This document shows, in pieces, positions 1-8,429 of a stretch of DNA of 64,000 nucleotides. The first letter of the stretch is position 1. Every line of letters begins with the position of its first letter. A model generated the notes under the pieces. That model was given only the letters and a program-made list of their open reading frames with translations. It had not been told where the DNA came from and ran no database searches. The position numbers and the translations under genes are program-made. The stretch lies in assembly GCF_030161635.1 (NCBI RefSeq), contig NZ_BSUO01000001.1, forward strand, positions 496,001 through 560,000. Direction: 5' to 3'. This DNA comes from Mobilicoccus caccae (GTDB lineage Bacteria; Actinomycetota; Actinomycetes; Actinomycetales; Dermatophilaceae).

Positions 1-84
1 CAGCCGATGGACACCCTGAACGACAAGAACAAGCTCGAGAAACTGTGGGCCGGCGGATCGGCTCCGTGGAAGGTGTGGAACTGA
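1..84 (+). CDS. rfbF: Glucose-1-phosphate cytidylyltransferase, C-terminal end (partial)
   Basis: Frame 1 is open from the window edge to a TGA at 82-84 and encodes the last 27 residues of a protein. The tail reads QPMDTLNDKN, then LEKLW and APWKVWN. This matches what I know of the C-terminus of glucose-1-phosphate cytidylyltransferase, which makes CDP-glucose from CTP and glucose-1-phosphate. The stop overlaps the ATG of the next gene (TGATG at 82-86), so the two are translationally coupled. Only the tail is visible, so the assignment rests on this short C-terminal signature and on the sugar-nucleotide genes that follow. Confidence 0.72.
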   Translation, partial: QPMDTLNDKNKLEKLWAGGSAPWKVWN

Positions 85-1109
85 TGAAGGTCCTCGTCAC
101 CGGAACCGAGGGATACCTCGGCTGCCTGCTCGCCCCGATGCTCATCGACGCCGGTCACGACGTGGTCGCGGTCGACGCCGGGTTCTACAAGAACGGCTGG
201 CTCTACAACGGCCTGACCTCCACCGCGCTGACCCTCGAGAAGGACATGCGCAACCTCACGCCTCAGGACTTCGAGGGTGTCGACGCGGTCGTCGCGATGG
301 CCGAGCTGTCCAACGACCCGGTCGGTGACCTGGTCGGTCCGCTCACCTTCGAGATCAACCACAAGGGCAGCAGCCACGTGGCCTCGACGGCCAAGAAGGC
401 CGGGGTCGAGCGGTTCGTCTACATGAGCTCCTGCTCGGTGTACGGCGTCGCCGACGGCACCGTCGACGAGACGAGCCCGGTCAACCCGCAGACGGCCTAC
501 GGCGAGTGCAAGTACCTCACCGAGAAGGACCTGTGGGACCTGGCGGACGACGACTTCCACCCGGTCGCGCTGCGCAACGCCACCGCGTTCGGCGCCAGCC
601 CGCGTCAGCGGTTCGACATCGTGCTCAACAACCTCGCGGGCCTGGCCTGGGTCGAGAAGAAGATCGCGATGACCTCCGACGGCACCCCGTGGCGTCCGAT
701 GGCCCACGCCCTCGACCTGTGCAAGGGCATCATGACGATGCTCGAGGCGCCGGTGGAGAAGATCCACGGCGAGGCCTTCAACATCGGCGGCAACGAGAAC
801 AACTACACGGTGCGCGAGATCGCCGAGACCGTGGCGGGCGAGTTCCCCGGCTGCGAGCTGTCCTTCGGTGAGCCCGGTCAGGACAACCGCAGCTACAAGG
901 TCAGCTTCGACAAGGTCAAGGACACCCTCGGGTACACCCCCGACTGGGACCTCAAGGCGGGCGCCAAGCAGCTCCACGAGGTGTTCGAGGCCATCCAGCT
1001 GGACGCCGAGACCTTCTACGGCCGCGGCCACACGCGGCTCAAGCAGATCGACTACCTCCTCAAGACCGGTCAGGTCGACGAGAAGCTGTTCTGGAAGCGG
1101 GAGTGGTGA
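84..1109 (+). CDS. NAD-dependent epimerase/dehydratase (extended SDR) of a nucleotide-sugar cluster
   Basis: This is a 341-residue extended short-chain dehydrogenase. The N-terminus has the NAD-binding pattern GTEGYLG (residues 7-13). The catalytic region has SSCS (115-118) and the YxxxK pair Y139/K143. The ATG at 84 is chosen because it overlaps the upstream stop and directly precedes the Rossmann beta-strand MKVLVTG; a longer frame beginning at 45 would run inside the upstream gene. The family converts nucleotide-linked sugars by 4,6-dehydration, 4-epimerisation or 4-keto reduction. The upstream cytidylyltransferase tail suggests a CDP-sugar substrate, but the exact reaction cannot be read from the sequence. 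Confidence 0.85.
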   Translation: MKVLVTGTEGYLGCLLAPMLIDAGHDVVAVDAGFYKNGWLYNGLTSTALTLEKDMRNLTPQDFEGVDAVVAMAELSNDPVGDLVGPLTFEINHKGSSHVASTAKKAGVERFVYMSSCSVYGVADGTVDETSPVNPQTAYGECKYLTEKDLWDLADDDFHPVALRNATAFGASPRQRFDIVLNNLAGLAWVEKKIAMTSDGTPWRPMAHALDLCKGIMTMLEAPVEKIHGEAFNIGGNENNYTVREIAETVAGEFPGCELSFGEPGQDNRSYKVSFDKVKDTLGYTPDWDLKAGAKQLHEVFEAIQLDAETFYGRGHTRLKQIDYLLKTGQVDEKLFWKREW

Positions 1110-1111
1110 GC

Positions 1112-1654
1112 ATGGAGTTCACGAAGACGGCCGTCGACGGCTGCTGGATCATCGACCTCACGCCCTTCGGCGACGAGCGCGGCGGGTTCGCGCGCACGTT
1201 CTGCGCCAAGGAGTTCGCCGAGCACGGCATCGAGACCGGCGTGGCCCAGGCCAACATGAGCTGGAACGCCAAGAAGGGCACCCTGCGCGGCATGCACCGC
1301 CAGATCGCGCCGGCGGCCGAGGGCAAGCTCGTGCGCTGCACCCGCGGTGTCATCGTCGACGCGTGCCTCGACCTGCGCGAGGACTCCCCGACGTTCGGCG
1401 AGCACGTCATGGTCGAGCTGTCGGCCGACAACCGCCGCGCCCTGTGGATCCCGCCGTACTGCGGTCACGGGTACCTGACGATGACCGACGACACCGAGGT
1501 CACCTACCAGGTCTCCGGCTTCTACAGCCCGGAGCACGAGCGCGGGCAGCGCTACGACGACCCGGCGTTCGGCCTGCAGTGGCCGGGTGAGGTCGAGGTC
1601 ATCAGCGACAAGGACAAGGCCTGGCCGGACTGGGACGGGAAGCCGATCAAGTGA
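1112..1654 (+). CDS. dTDP-4-dehydrorhamnose 3,5-epimerase-like cupin (RmlC family)
   Basis: The 180-residue product looks like a full-length RmlC/RfbC-type cupin. It has GTLRGMHRQ around the catalytic His (H62), the strand VDACLDLR, the HGYLTM segment and the YSPEHERG stretch that normally follows the catalytic region. RmlC enzymes epimerise C3 and C5 of a 4-keto-6-deoxy nucleotide sugar. The frame could start at GTG 1103, but ATG 1112 lies 2 nt after the upstream stop (1107-1109) and begins directly with the domain. Given the CDP-glucose neighbour the substrate may be a CDP- rather than a dTDP-sugar. Several family consensus positions differ (RGMHRQ instead of RGLHYQ), so specificity is uncertain. 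Confidence 0.85.
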   Translation: MEFTKTAVDGCWIIDLTPFGDERGGFARTFCAKEFAEHGIETGVAQANMSWNAKKGTLRGMHRQIAPAAEGKLVRCTRGVIVDACLDLREDSPTFGEHVMVELSADNRRALWIPPYCGHGYLTMTDDTEVTYQVSGFYSPEHERGQRYDDPAFGLQWPGEVEVISDKDKAWPDWDGKPIK

Positions 1655-2949
1655 TCATCACCGACACGCTGCTCGCAGACCGCAAGGACAACCCGATCAA
1701 GGTCGGCATCGCCGGCCCCGGGTTCATGGCCAAGGGTCTGATCAACCACATCACCAACACCAAGACCGGCATGAGCGTCGCCGTCGTCTTCGCGCGGACT
1801 CCCGACAAGGGTGTCGCGGCGCTGGAGAACGCGGGGATCGACGCCGAGCGCATCGTCGTCGTCGACACCGCCGACGAGATCGATCGGGCGAGCGAGAACG
1901 GCCAGGTCGCGGTCACCTCCAGCTACGAGGCGATGACCGACTGCTCGGCGATCGAGTGCGTCGTCGACTGCACGGGTTCGGTCGAGTTCGGCTGCCACCT
2001 GGCGCTGGCCACGCTCGCCGGCCGCAAGCACCTCGTGCTCATGAACGCCGAGGTCGACGCCACGGTGGGGCCGATCCTGGCCAAGAAGTTCACCGAGGCC
2101 GGCCTGGTCTACACCGGCTGCGACGGCGACCAGCCGGGTGTGCAGATGAACCTCATCCGGTTCGTCCGCGGGCTCGGGCTCACGCCGCTCGTGGCGGGCA
2201 ACATCAAGGGCCTGCAGGACCCCTACCGCAACCCCACCACGCAGGAGGGGTTCGCCAAGCAGTGGGGTCAGGACCCGCACATGGTGACGAGCTTCGCCGA
2301 CGGCACCAAGGTGAGCGTCGAGCAGGCGCTCGTGGCCAACGCGGCGGGCCTGTCCGTGCACCAGCGGGGTTGCCTGCAGCGTGACCACCGCGGCCACGTC
2401 GACGAGCTGACCGGCATGTACGACGTCGAGGAGCTCAAGGAGCTCGGCGGCGCCGTCGACTACGTCGTCGGGTCCAAGCCGGGGCCGGGCGTCTACGTGC
2501 TCGCCACGCACGACGACCCCAAGCAGCAGCACTACCTCAACCTCTACAAGCTGGGTGAGGGGCCGCTGTACAGCTTCTACACGCCCTACCACCTGTGCCA
2601 CTTCGAGGTGCCGAACACCGTCGCGCGGGCCGTGCTCCTCGGTGACGCGACGATCGCGCCGCTGCCGCAGGCACCCAAGGTCGAGGTCATCACCGTCGCC
2701 AAGAAGGACCTCAAGGCCGGCGAGACCCTCGACGCCCTGGGTGGCTACACCTACTACGGGGAGTGCGAGAAGGCGCCGGTGGCCAAGGCGAGCAACCTCA
2801 TCCCCGTCGGACTCGCGGAGGGCTGCGTGCTCACGCGGGACATCGCCAAGGACGAGGCGATCTCCTACGCCGACGTCACCGTTCCGACCGGCCGCCTCTG
2901 CGACGAGTTGCGCGCCGAGCAGGACGAGACCTACCCGCAGGAGGCCTGA
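1651..2949 (+). CDS. NAD(P)-dependent dehydrogenase with C-terminal SAF domain
   Basis: The 432-residue protein begins at a GTG that overlaps the preceding stop (GTGA at 1651-1654). An N-terminal Rossmann fold with VGIAGPGFMAKG resembles homoserine-dehydrogenase-like oxidoreductases. A central catalytic domain has CDGDQPG and NIKGLQDPYRNP. A C-terminal SAF domain of about 80 residues (VEVITVAKKDLKAGETL to VTVPTGRL) resembles the antifreeze/sialic-acid-synthase C-terminal fold. Proteins of this architecture occur in sugar clusters beside RfbF- and RmlC-like genes; a role in making a modified or branched sugar is inference. The stop overlaps the start of the next gene. Confidence 0.8.
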   Translation: MIITDTLLADRKDNPIKVGIAGPGFMAKGLINHITNTKTGMSVAVVFARTPDKGVAALENAGIDAERIVVVDTADEIDRASENGQVAVTSSYEAMTDCSAIECVVDCTGSVEFGCHLALATLAGRKHLVLMNAEVDATVGPILAKKFTEAGLVYTGCDGDQPGVQMNLIRFVRGLGLTPLVAGNIKGLQDPYRNPTTQEGFAKQWGQDPHMVTSFADGTKVSVEQALVANAAGLSVHQRGCLQRDHRGHVDELTGMYDVEELKELGGAVDYVVGSKPGPGVYVLATHDDPKQQHYLNLYKLGEGPLYSFYTPYHLCHFEVPNTVARAVLLGDATIAPLPQAPKVEVITVAKKDLKAGETLDALGGYTYYGECEKAPVAKASNLIPVGLAEGCVLTRDIAKDEAISYADVTVPTGRLCDELRAEQDETYPQEA

Positions 2950-4326
2950 TGAGCGACCGCCCCACGCACGCACCCACCGACGACCCGAGCCTCGCCGGAC
3001 CGGGACTCGACGGCAGTGCTCACGACGGCGGTGTCGTCGAGGCCGACGGGCAGAGCACACCGCAGGGGACGCCTGCTCCCGGCGGCGCGGCTCCGGCCGT
3101 TTACGACTTCGCGGTGATCGGCGGCGGGATCGTCGGTCTGGCGACCGCGATGACGCTGCTGCGTGAGCGTCCCGGGTCGAGCCTGGTCGTCATCGAGAAG
3201 GAGGACCGCGTCGCGGCCCACCAGACCGGGCACAACTCGGGTGTCATCCACGCGGGCATCTACTACGCGCCCGGCTCGCACAAGGCCAAGCTGTGCAAGG
3301 AGGGCGCCCAGCGCACGCGGGAGTTCTGCGACGAGCACGGCATCCCCTACCGCAACACGGGCAAGCTCATCGTCGCCACGAACGACGCCGAGCTGGAGCG
3401 CATGAACGCCCTGTACGAGCGGGCGTTGATCAACGAGCTGGACGTCGAGAAGATCGACGCGGCCGAGTTGCGGCGTCGTGAGCCCAACATCACCGGCGTC
3501 GGTGCGATCTGGCTGAAGAGCACCGGCATCGTCGACTACACGGCGGTCTGCCGCACGATGGCCGAGGTCATCGAGTCGGCCGGTGGGACGCTCCGTCTGG
3601 GGACGCAGGTCACCGACATCACCGAGTCGCTCTCGGAGGTGCGCATCGACGTCTCCGGTGGTGAGGGGGTCGTCACGCGGCGCCCTCGCAGCGTGCCGAG
3701 ACGCTGTACGCGAAGCAGCTCGTCGTGTGCGGCGGCATCCAGGCCGACCGGCTGGCGCTCATGGCCGGGCTCGACGTCGACTTCCAGATGGTGCCGTTCC
3801 GGGGGAGTACTACCGGCTCGACGCCAAGCACAACCAGATCGTCGACACCCTGATCTACCCGGTGCCGAACCCCGACCTGCCGTTCCTCGGCGTGCACCTC
3901 ACGCTGATGATGGACGGTGGCGTGACCGTCGGCCCGAACGCCGTCATGGGGTTCGCGCGCGAGGGCTACCCGAAGTGGTCGATGAACCGCAAGGACATCG
4001 CCGACTTCGTCACGTTCCCGGGGTTCTGGAAGATCGCGCGCAAGCAGCTCAAGACGGGTGCCGTCGAGCAGTGGAACTCGGTCTACAAGCCGGGCTACCT
4101 GGAGCTGGTGCGCAAGTACTGCCCGCAGTTGACGACGGCGGACCTCACGCCGGAGCCGGCGGGCATCCGGGCGCAGGCGGTGCGCAAGGACGGGTCGATG
4201 GTGGAGGACTTCCTCTTCTACGACACGCCCCGCATGCTCCACGTGTGCAACGCCCCTTCGCCCGCCGCGACGAGCGCCATGCCTATCGGTGATCTCATCG
4301 CGAGCAAGGTGCTGAACCGCGGGTAA
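2949..4326 (+). CDS. FAD-dependent oxidoreductase, L-2-hydroxyglutarate oxidase (LhgO)-like; frame interrupted twice
   Basis: The gene starts at an ATG overlapping the upstream stop. After about 55 poorly ordered acidic residues comes the FAD fold DFAVIGGGIVGLATAM and the conserved HQTGHNSGVIHAGIYY. The reading frame breaks twice. One base is missing between about 3671 and 3694, and one G is missing in the G5 run at 3801-3805, where VPFRGEYYRL is restored by a sixth G. With both bases returned the gene is 460 codons and ends in VLNRG-stop at 4324-4326. The segment between the breaks (VVCGGIQADRLALMAGLD) is well conserved, so recent pseudogenisation or sequencing error is more likely than decay. 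LhgO enzymes oxidise 2-hydroxy acids; the substrate here is unknown. Confidence 0.78.
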
Positions 4327-4329
4327 GAC

Positions 4330-4342
4330 GCACAGCACACCG
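4330..4342 (+). repeat. 13-bp motif shared with 38290-38302 and (one mismatch) 42920-42932
   Basis: GCACAGCACACCG lies 4-10 nt after the stop codon and before a terminator hairpin. The same arrangement recurs exactly at 38290 and with one mismatch at 42920. Confidence 0.6.
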
Positions 4343-4352
4343 GCAGACCCAC

Positions 4353-4401
4353 CGAAACCGGAGGCCGGCGCCCGATTGTGGCGCCATCGCCTCCGGTTTC
4401 G
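4353..4401. terminator. Bidirectional terminator hairpin between convergent genes
   Basis: A 13-bp perfect outer stem (4353-4365 with 4389-4401, arm CGAAACCGGAGGC) encloses an inner GGCGCC stem (4367-4372 with 4380-4385). It lies between the convergent FAD oxidoreductase and the Clp-N/SRPBCC gene. There is no T tract, as is common in high-GC actinomycetes. Confidence 0.75.
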
Positions 4402-4476
4402 GCGTCCCACGCGCGACCTCACACGACTCTGTGCGTGGCGGGCTGAGCGCGTCCGTCTGCTCTGCCTGGTCGGGGT

Positions 4477-5469
4477 CTACCGGAAGACGCGGCTGATCGA
4501 CCCGCTCAGTTGCATGAGCTGCATCCACATCCCGAAACGGCGGAGAGGGCGCAGCAGCCACCGGAGCAGGGGGATGCGGCGCGGCGCATCCGGGCGGCGC
4601 ACCCACGCGATCGAGAGCGACAGTTGCGTTCCTCCTGCCGCGGGCTCGAGGTCGATCCGCACCTGCCGCATGGGGGATTTCGGTGCGTCCGGCCAGGTGA
4701 ACCGCCATTCGATCCGGCTGAACTCCTCACGATCCGTGAGTTTCACCGCCGCTCGTCGGCGCTCCTGCTTCACGTCGAAGGGCTTTCCGTCCGGGCCCTC
4801 CGTCCGTGCCTGCGACACCCAGCGTGATCCGATGGTGGCGCGCGAGGGCACGTCCTCGACGCTTCCCGTGCCCGGTTCCCACTCCGGCATGCGGGCGGGG
4901 TCGCAGAGAAGAGCCCACACCTGCGCGACATCTGCGGGGACGAAACCCTCGGACGAGCTCGACAGCGCGCCGGGGCCGAACGAGTGCTGCGCCCGCGCGG
5001 GGTGACGCGTGACCTCCTCGAGTCGTGCCAGCACCACATCCGGGCTCGTCCCGAGGCGATGCAGCACCGCCTCGATCAGACCGCTCGGTTCGGTGACCAC
5101 TTCGCGGAGCACCGCCGCAGCGTCGCCCCTCTTCTTGCCCTCGACCGATCGCTTGACGACCTCGCACGCACTCTCGTTCAGCGAGTAGTCGTTCGTTTCG
5201 TAGAACGTGATCCTGCCGGGAGCGGGCGCCTCGGATCGAACTCCGAGCGAGGCCAATTGCGCAGCGTGTTGGGCTGCGACAGCCGCGTGGGCCAGGTCCA
5301 GGGTGATCCCGAGGCTCCGGAGCACCTGGCCCGCGACCTGCTCGTTCACGACGAGGGCGAGGAACAGGTGGTCGACGCCCACCGTCCTCTCGCCGAGGCG
5401 GGAGGCCTCTTCCATGGCCGTGAGGGACAGGGTGTGGCTCGTCGCTGCCGCAACGCTGAGCTTGCTCAT
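4477..5469 (-). CDS. Clp N-terminal domain fused to an SRPBCC (polyketide cyclase/START-like) domain
   Basis: This 330-residue protein has two parts. Residues 1 to about 165 form a Clp repeat (ClpN) domain with TVGVDHLFLALV and a second half-repeat. Residues from about 185 are SRPBCC-like: the domain opens with PADVAQVWALLCDPARMPEW and ends near the C-terminus with a basic-hydrophobic stretch LLRWLLRPLRRFGMWMQL. ClpN domains normally recruit substrates to Clp ATPases, but no AAA domain is present. SRPBCC domains bind hydrophobic ligands. ATG 5467-5469 overlaps the stop of the upstream HTH gene, so both are made from one transcript. Function is unknown; a ligand- or damage-responsive partner of the HTH protein is inference. 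Confidence 0.75.
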   Translation of the reverse strand: MSKLSVAAATSHTLSLTAMEEASRLGERTVGVDHLFLALVVNEQVAGQVLRSLGITLDLAHAAVAAQHAAQLASLGVRSEAPAPGRITFYETNDYSLNESACEVVKRSVEGKKRGDAAAVLREVVTEPSGLIEAVLHRLGTSPDVVLARLEEVTRHPARAQHSFGPGALSSSSEGFVPADVAQVWALLCDPARMPEWEPGTGSVEDVPSRATIGSRWVSQARTEGPDGKPFDVKQERRRAAVKLTDREEFSRIEWRFTWPDAPKSPMRQVRIDLEPAAGGTQLSLSIAWVRRPDAPRRIPLLRWLLRPLRRFGMWMQLMQLSGSISRVFR

Positions 5470-5711
5470 CTGTTCCTCCTCGGAACGGGGATCGACGGGT
5501 CGATGCGCTTCGCGTACTTCTTGTGCACCGCCTGGCGCGACACCCCGAGTGCCGCGGCGATGTCCTGCCACGCCATCCCGGCTCGTAGCCCGGCCTCCAC
5601 CTGCGCCAGTTCGAGGCGATCGGTGAGCGCACGGAGCGAGGCGACGGCTCGCAACCCGGCACGTGGGTCGCGAATGTCCGCCGCGACCTCGGCAACCTCC
5701 AATGACTCCAT
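5466..5711 (-). CDS. Small HTH DNA-binding protein
   Basis: The 81-residue protein has a helix-turn-helix at its C-terminal half, WQDIAAALGVSRQAVHKKYAKR, preceded by a short helical region. It is too small for a ligand-binding domain. Its stop overlaps the ATG of the Clp-N/SRPBCC gene. The promoter directly upstream has a consensus -35 and repeated TTAGCAAC sites, so autoregulation is likely but inferred. Transcription appears leaderless: the -10 ends 6 nt before the ATG. Confidence 0.8.
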   Translation of the reverse strand: MESLEVAEVAADIRDPRAGLRAVASLRALTDRLELAQVEAGLRAGMAWQDIAAALGVSRQAVHKKYAKRIDPSIPVPRRNR

Positions 5712-5715
5712 GCGT

Positions 5716-5760
5716 GCAACCTACGTTGCTAACTGGGTCACTGTCAATGGAAGTTGCTAA
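5716..5760. repeat. TTAGCAAC direct repeats with an inverted GCAAC/GTTGC pair over the promoter
   Basis: On the plus strand GTTGCTAA occurs at 5725-5732 and again at 5753-5760, 28 bp apart. GCAAC at 5716-5720 faces GTTGC at 5725-5729. The sites flank and overlap the -35 and -10 elements, as expected for an operator. Confidence 0.6.
5718..5747 (-). promoter_or_regulatory. Sigma-70-type promoter of the HTH/Clp-N operon
   Basis: Read on the minus strand there is a -35 TTGACA (5747-5742), an 18-nt spacer and a -10 TAGGTT (5723-5718), then 6 nt to the ATG at 5711. This is the best -35/-10 pair in the window and predicts a leaderless mRNA. Confidence 0.75.
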
Positions 5761-5849
5761 AGTGGCTCCTTGGTGCGACGCCTGGCTGTCCCGAGCCTCA
5801 GGTCTGGCCGTGCGTGTCGTTCTGCGGTGGTGGAGGCCCCCGCGGACTC

Positions 5850-7063
5850 TCAGGGGTGGTGGGCGAGGACGTAGAGCCGGTCGGTGTCGACCTCGACGCC
5901 GGGGAGCGGTGAGCGGACGTACCTCTCCTGCACGCTCAACCCGGCGGCCTCGACGGCGGCGACGACTCTGGCCGTGTCGTGGAGCACGGCGTCGAGGTCG
6001 ACGGGATGGCCCACCAGTCGTCGGCGTGACGCACCTCGGCGCCGACGTGGGTCGCCAGCGCGAACACACCGCCCGGCCGCAGGGCGCGGGCCAGCCCCGC
6101 GATCGTCTCCGGGAGTTCCGACGGCGCGAGGTGGCACAGCGCGTACCAGGCGACGATGGCGGCCCACCCCTGCGCGGTCGGTGGCCGCATGACGCGCCGC
6201 AGGTCGCCGACCTCGAAGGAGACCTCGGGGTGGGCGGCCGTCGCGAGGTCGATCATGCGCGCTGAGATGTCCCGGCCGGTGACCTGGGCGCCGCTGCGGG
6301 CGAGTTCCGCCGCGACGTGCCCCGGTCCGCAGCCCACCTCGAGGATCGGCCCGTCGTGGCCGGCCTCGGCGATGCGCGCGAGCAGCCAGCGGTCGAAGGG
6401 CTTGTGCTCGAGCTCGTCGCCGAACTCGTGCGCGTAGGTGTCGGCGACCGCGTCGTAGGCCGCCAGCACGCGGGAGTCACGGGCCTCGCCGCCGTCGCGG
6501 AGCACGACCTCCAGATCGATGCCGCCCCCGTCCGTGTGCGACCCTCCGGTGGCCACGTCGACGGGGCCGAGGAGATGTGTCCACCGTGCTTCGCGCTGCC
6601 CGGCTTGCCGCTCGAGCTGAGCGACCAGAGGTGCGGGCCGGCGCGACATCCGCAGCAGGCACTCCTCGACCGCACCCCGATCGGCGAACGTGTGCAGTCG
6701 CTCGGTGCGGGTCTTCAGCTCGCCGGGAGCCTGCGGCCCGCGCAACAGCAACACCGTGAGCAGGGCGTACTCATCGGGGTCGAGTCCGAGTGTGTCGCTG
6801 AGCAGTTCGTGGTGCTTGAGGGTGCGCGAGCCCTTGCCCGCCCAGATCACCCGGACCAGATCGCGGCTCTTGAGGTCGCGCACACCCTGCTCGAGGGTGG
6901 CGTCGTCGTAGTCGCTCACGGGGTCGCGGCTGCTCGACTGGTTGCAGGCGCCACGCAACGCGTTGAGGGTGAGTGGGTAGCTCGCCGGGACCGTCACCTG
7001 CTTCTCGAGCAGGCTGCCGAGGATCCGCTGGTCGAGTGCGTCGAGCGTGGGCAACTCCGTCAT
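5850..7063 (-). CDS. YceH-like (DUF480) domain fused to a class I SAM methyltransferase; frame interrupted once
   Basis: The N-terminal part (residues 1 to about 190) is a DUF480/YceH winged-helix protein: LDALDQRILGSLLEKQ, YPLTLNALRGACNQ and an ending in LVAQLERQAGQREARW. From about residue 225 a SAM-dependent methyltransferase follows, with ILEVGCGPGHVAAEL as motif I and LARALRPGGVFAL near its end. The frame changes at the CCC at 6010-6012; one extra base restores DDWWGHPVDLDAVLHDTARV and a total of 404 residues. ATG 7061-7063 follows an AGGAGGAA ribosome site. Stand-alone YceH has an unclear role, so the fused methyltransferase may be informative. Confidence 0.8.
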
Positions 7064-7212
7064 CGTCGCGTTCCTCCTGGTGCGCCTGTGCCGCTTCGCG
7101 CGATCCGACGGTGCGCCGACCGCGACCCTGTGGGACTCCATGATGGCGTAGCGCGGCGAGTTCGCCCCTACCCCGACCCGCTCCGGTCTCAGGTGCAGGG
7201 GCGGAGGGCCGG

Positions 7213-7218
7213 TAGGCT
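7213..7218 (+). promoter_or_regulatory. -10 box of a leaderless promoter (guaB3)
   Basis: TAGGCT ends 7 nt before the GTG at 7226, which leaves no room for a ribosome site. Confidence 0.6.
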
Positions 7219-7225
7219 GGCCCGC

Positions 7226-8371
7226 GTGAGTGAGATCGAGATCGGCCGAGGCAAACGGGGACGCCGTGCCTACTCCTTCGACGACATCGCGATCGTGCCC
7301 AGCAGGCGCACACGCGATCCCGAGGAGGTCTCGATCAGCTGGCAGATCGACGCCTACCAGTTCGAGTTGCCGTTCATGGCGGCCCCCATGGACTCGGTGA
7401 TGTCTCCCGAGACCGCGATCGCGTTCGGACAGCTCGGCGGCCTCGGCGTCCTCGACCTCGAAGGCCTGTGGACCCGGTATGAGGACCCCTCCCCGATGCT
7501 GGCCGAGATCGCCTCCCTCGACGCGGGTTCGGTCACCGGCCGCATGCAGGAGCTGTACGCCGAGCCGATGAAGCCCGAGCTCATCACCGCACGCCTCGGG
7601 CAGATGCGCGAGGCCGGGGTCACCGTGGCGGGCGCCCTGTCACCCCAGCGCACGCAGGAGCATTGGAAGACCGTCGTCGACGCCGGTGTCGACCTCTTCG
7701 TCATCCGCGGCACCACCGTCTCGGCCGAGCACGTGAGCAGCCACGCCGAGCCCCTCAACCTCAAGCGGTTCATCTACGAACTCGACGTGCCGGTCATCGT
7801 CGGTGGCGCCGGCACGTACACCGCCGCGCTGCACCTCATGCGCACCGGTGCGGCGGGCGTGCTCGTCGGCTTCGGCGGGGGAGCGGCGCACACCACCCGC
7901 CAGACCCTGGGCATCCAGACCCCGATGGCGACCGCGATCGCCGACGTCGCCGCCGCCCGGCGCGACTACCTCGACGAGTCCGGCGGACGCTACGTCCACG
8001 TCATCGCCGACGGCGGCATGGGCCGCTCGGGTGACGTCATCAAGGCCATCGCCTGCGGCTCGGACGCGGTGATGATCGGCGCGGCGCTCGCGCGCGCACT
8101 CGAGGCTCCCGGCCGCGGATTCCACTGGGGTTCGGAGGCGCACCACAGCCAGCTCCCTCGCGGCGAGCGGGTCCACGTCGGCGCCCTCGCCCCGCTGCAG
8201 GAGATCCTGCTCGGCCCGGGCCGCTCGGCGGACGGCATGACGAACCTCGTCGGCGCCCTGCGTCGGGCCATGGCGACCACCGGGTACTCCGAACTCAAGG
8301 AGTTTCAGCGCGTCGAGGTCGTCGTCTCGCCCTACACCCCCGCGGGTCTGCACAGCCAGTACGGCGGCTGA
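7226..8371 (+). CDS. guaB3: GuaB3 family IMP dehydrogenase-related protein
   Basis: The 381-residue product has a TIM-barrel IMP dehydrogenase/GMP reductase fold without a CBS insert. Visible landmarks are AYSFDDIAIVPSRRTRDPEEV at the N-terminus, LPFMAAPMDSVMS, VIVGGAGTYTAALHLMRTG, the nucleotide-binding HVIADGGMGRSGDVIKAIACGSDAVMIG and a C-terminal TNLVGALRRAMATTGYSELKEF. This is the actinobacterial GuaB3 subgroup, related to GuaB but without the classic catalytic Cys loop. Its enzymatic role has been debated, with IMP dehydrogenase or GMP reductase-like activity proposed. The GTG start is set by the -10 box immediately upstream. Confidence 0.9.
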   Translation: MSEIEIGRGKRGRRAYSFDDIAIVPSRRTRDPEEVSISWQIDAYQFELPFMAAPMDSVMSPETAIAFGQLGGLGVLDLEGLWTRYEDPSPMLAEIASLDAGSVTGRMQELYAEPMKPELITARLGQMREAGVTVAGALSPQRTQEHWKTVVDAGVDLFVIRGTTVSAEHVSSHAEPLNLKRFIYELDVPVIVGGAGTYTAALHLMRTGAAGVLVGFGGGAAHTTRQTLGIQTPMATAIADVAAARRDYLDESGGRYVHVIADGGMGRSGDVIKAIACGSDAVMIGAALARALEAPGRGFHWGSEAHHSQLPRGERVHVGALAPLQEILLGPGRSADGMTNLVGALRRAMATTGYSELKEFQRVEVVVSPYTPAGLHSQYGG

Positions 8372-8416
8372 CCTCGCTGTCGGCCTGAGGTTCACGCGCC
8401 CGACACCCACCGGTCC

Positions 8417-8422
8417 TACGGT
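8417..8422 (+). promoter_or_regulatory. -10 box of a leaderless promoter (DUF3995 gene)
   Basis: TACGGT ends 7 nt before ATG 8430. Confidence 0.5.
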
Positions 8423-8429
8423 CGGGGGC

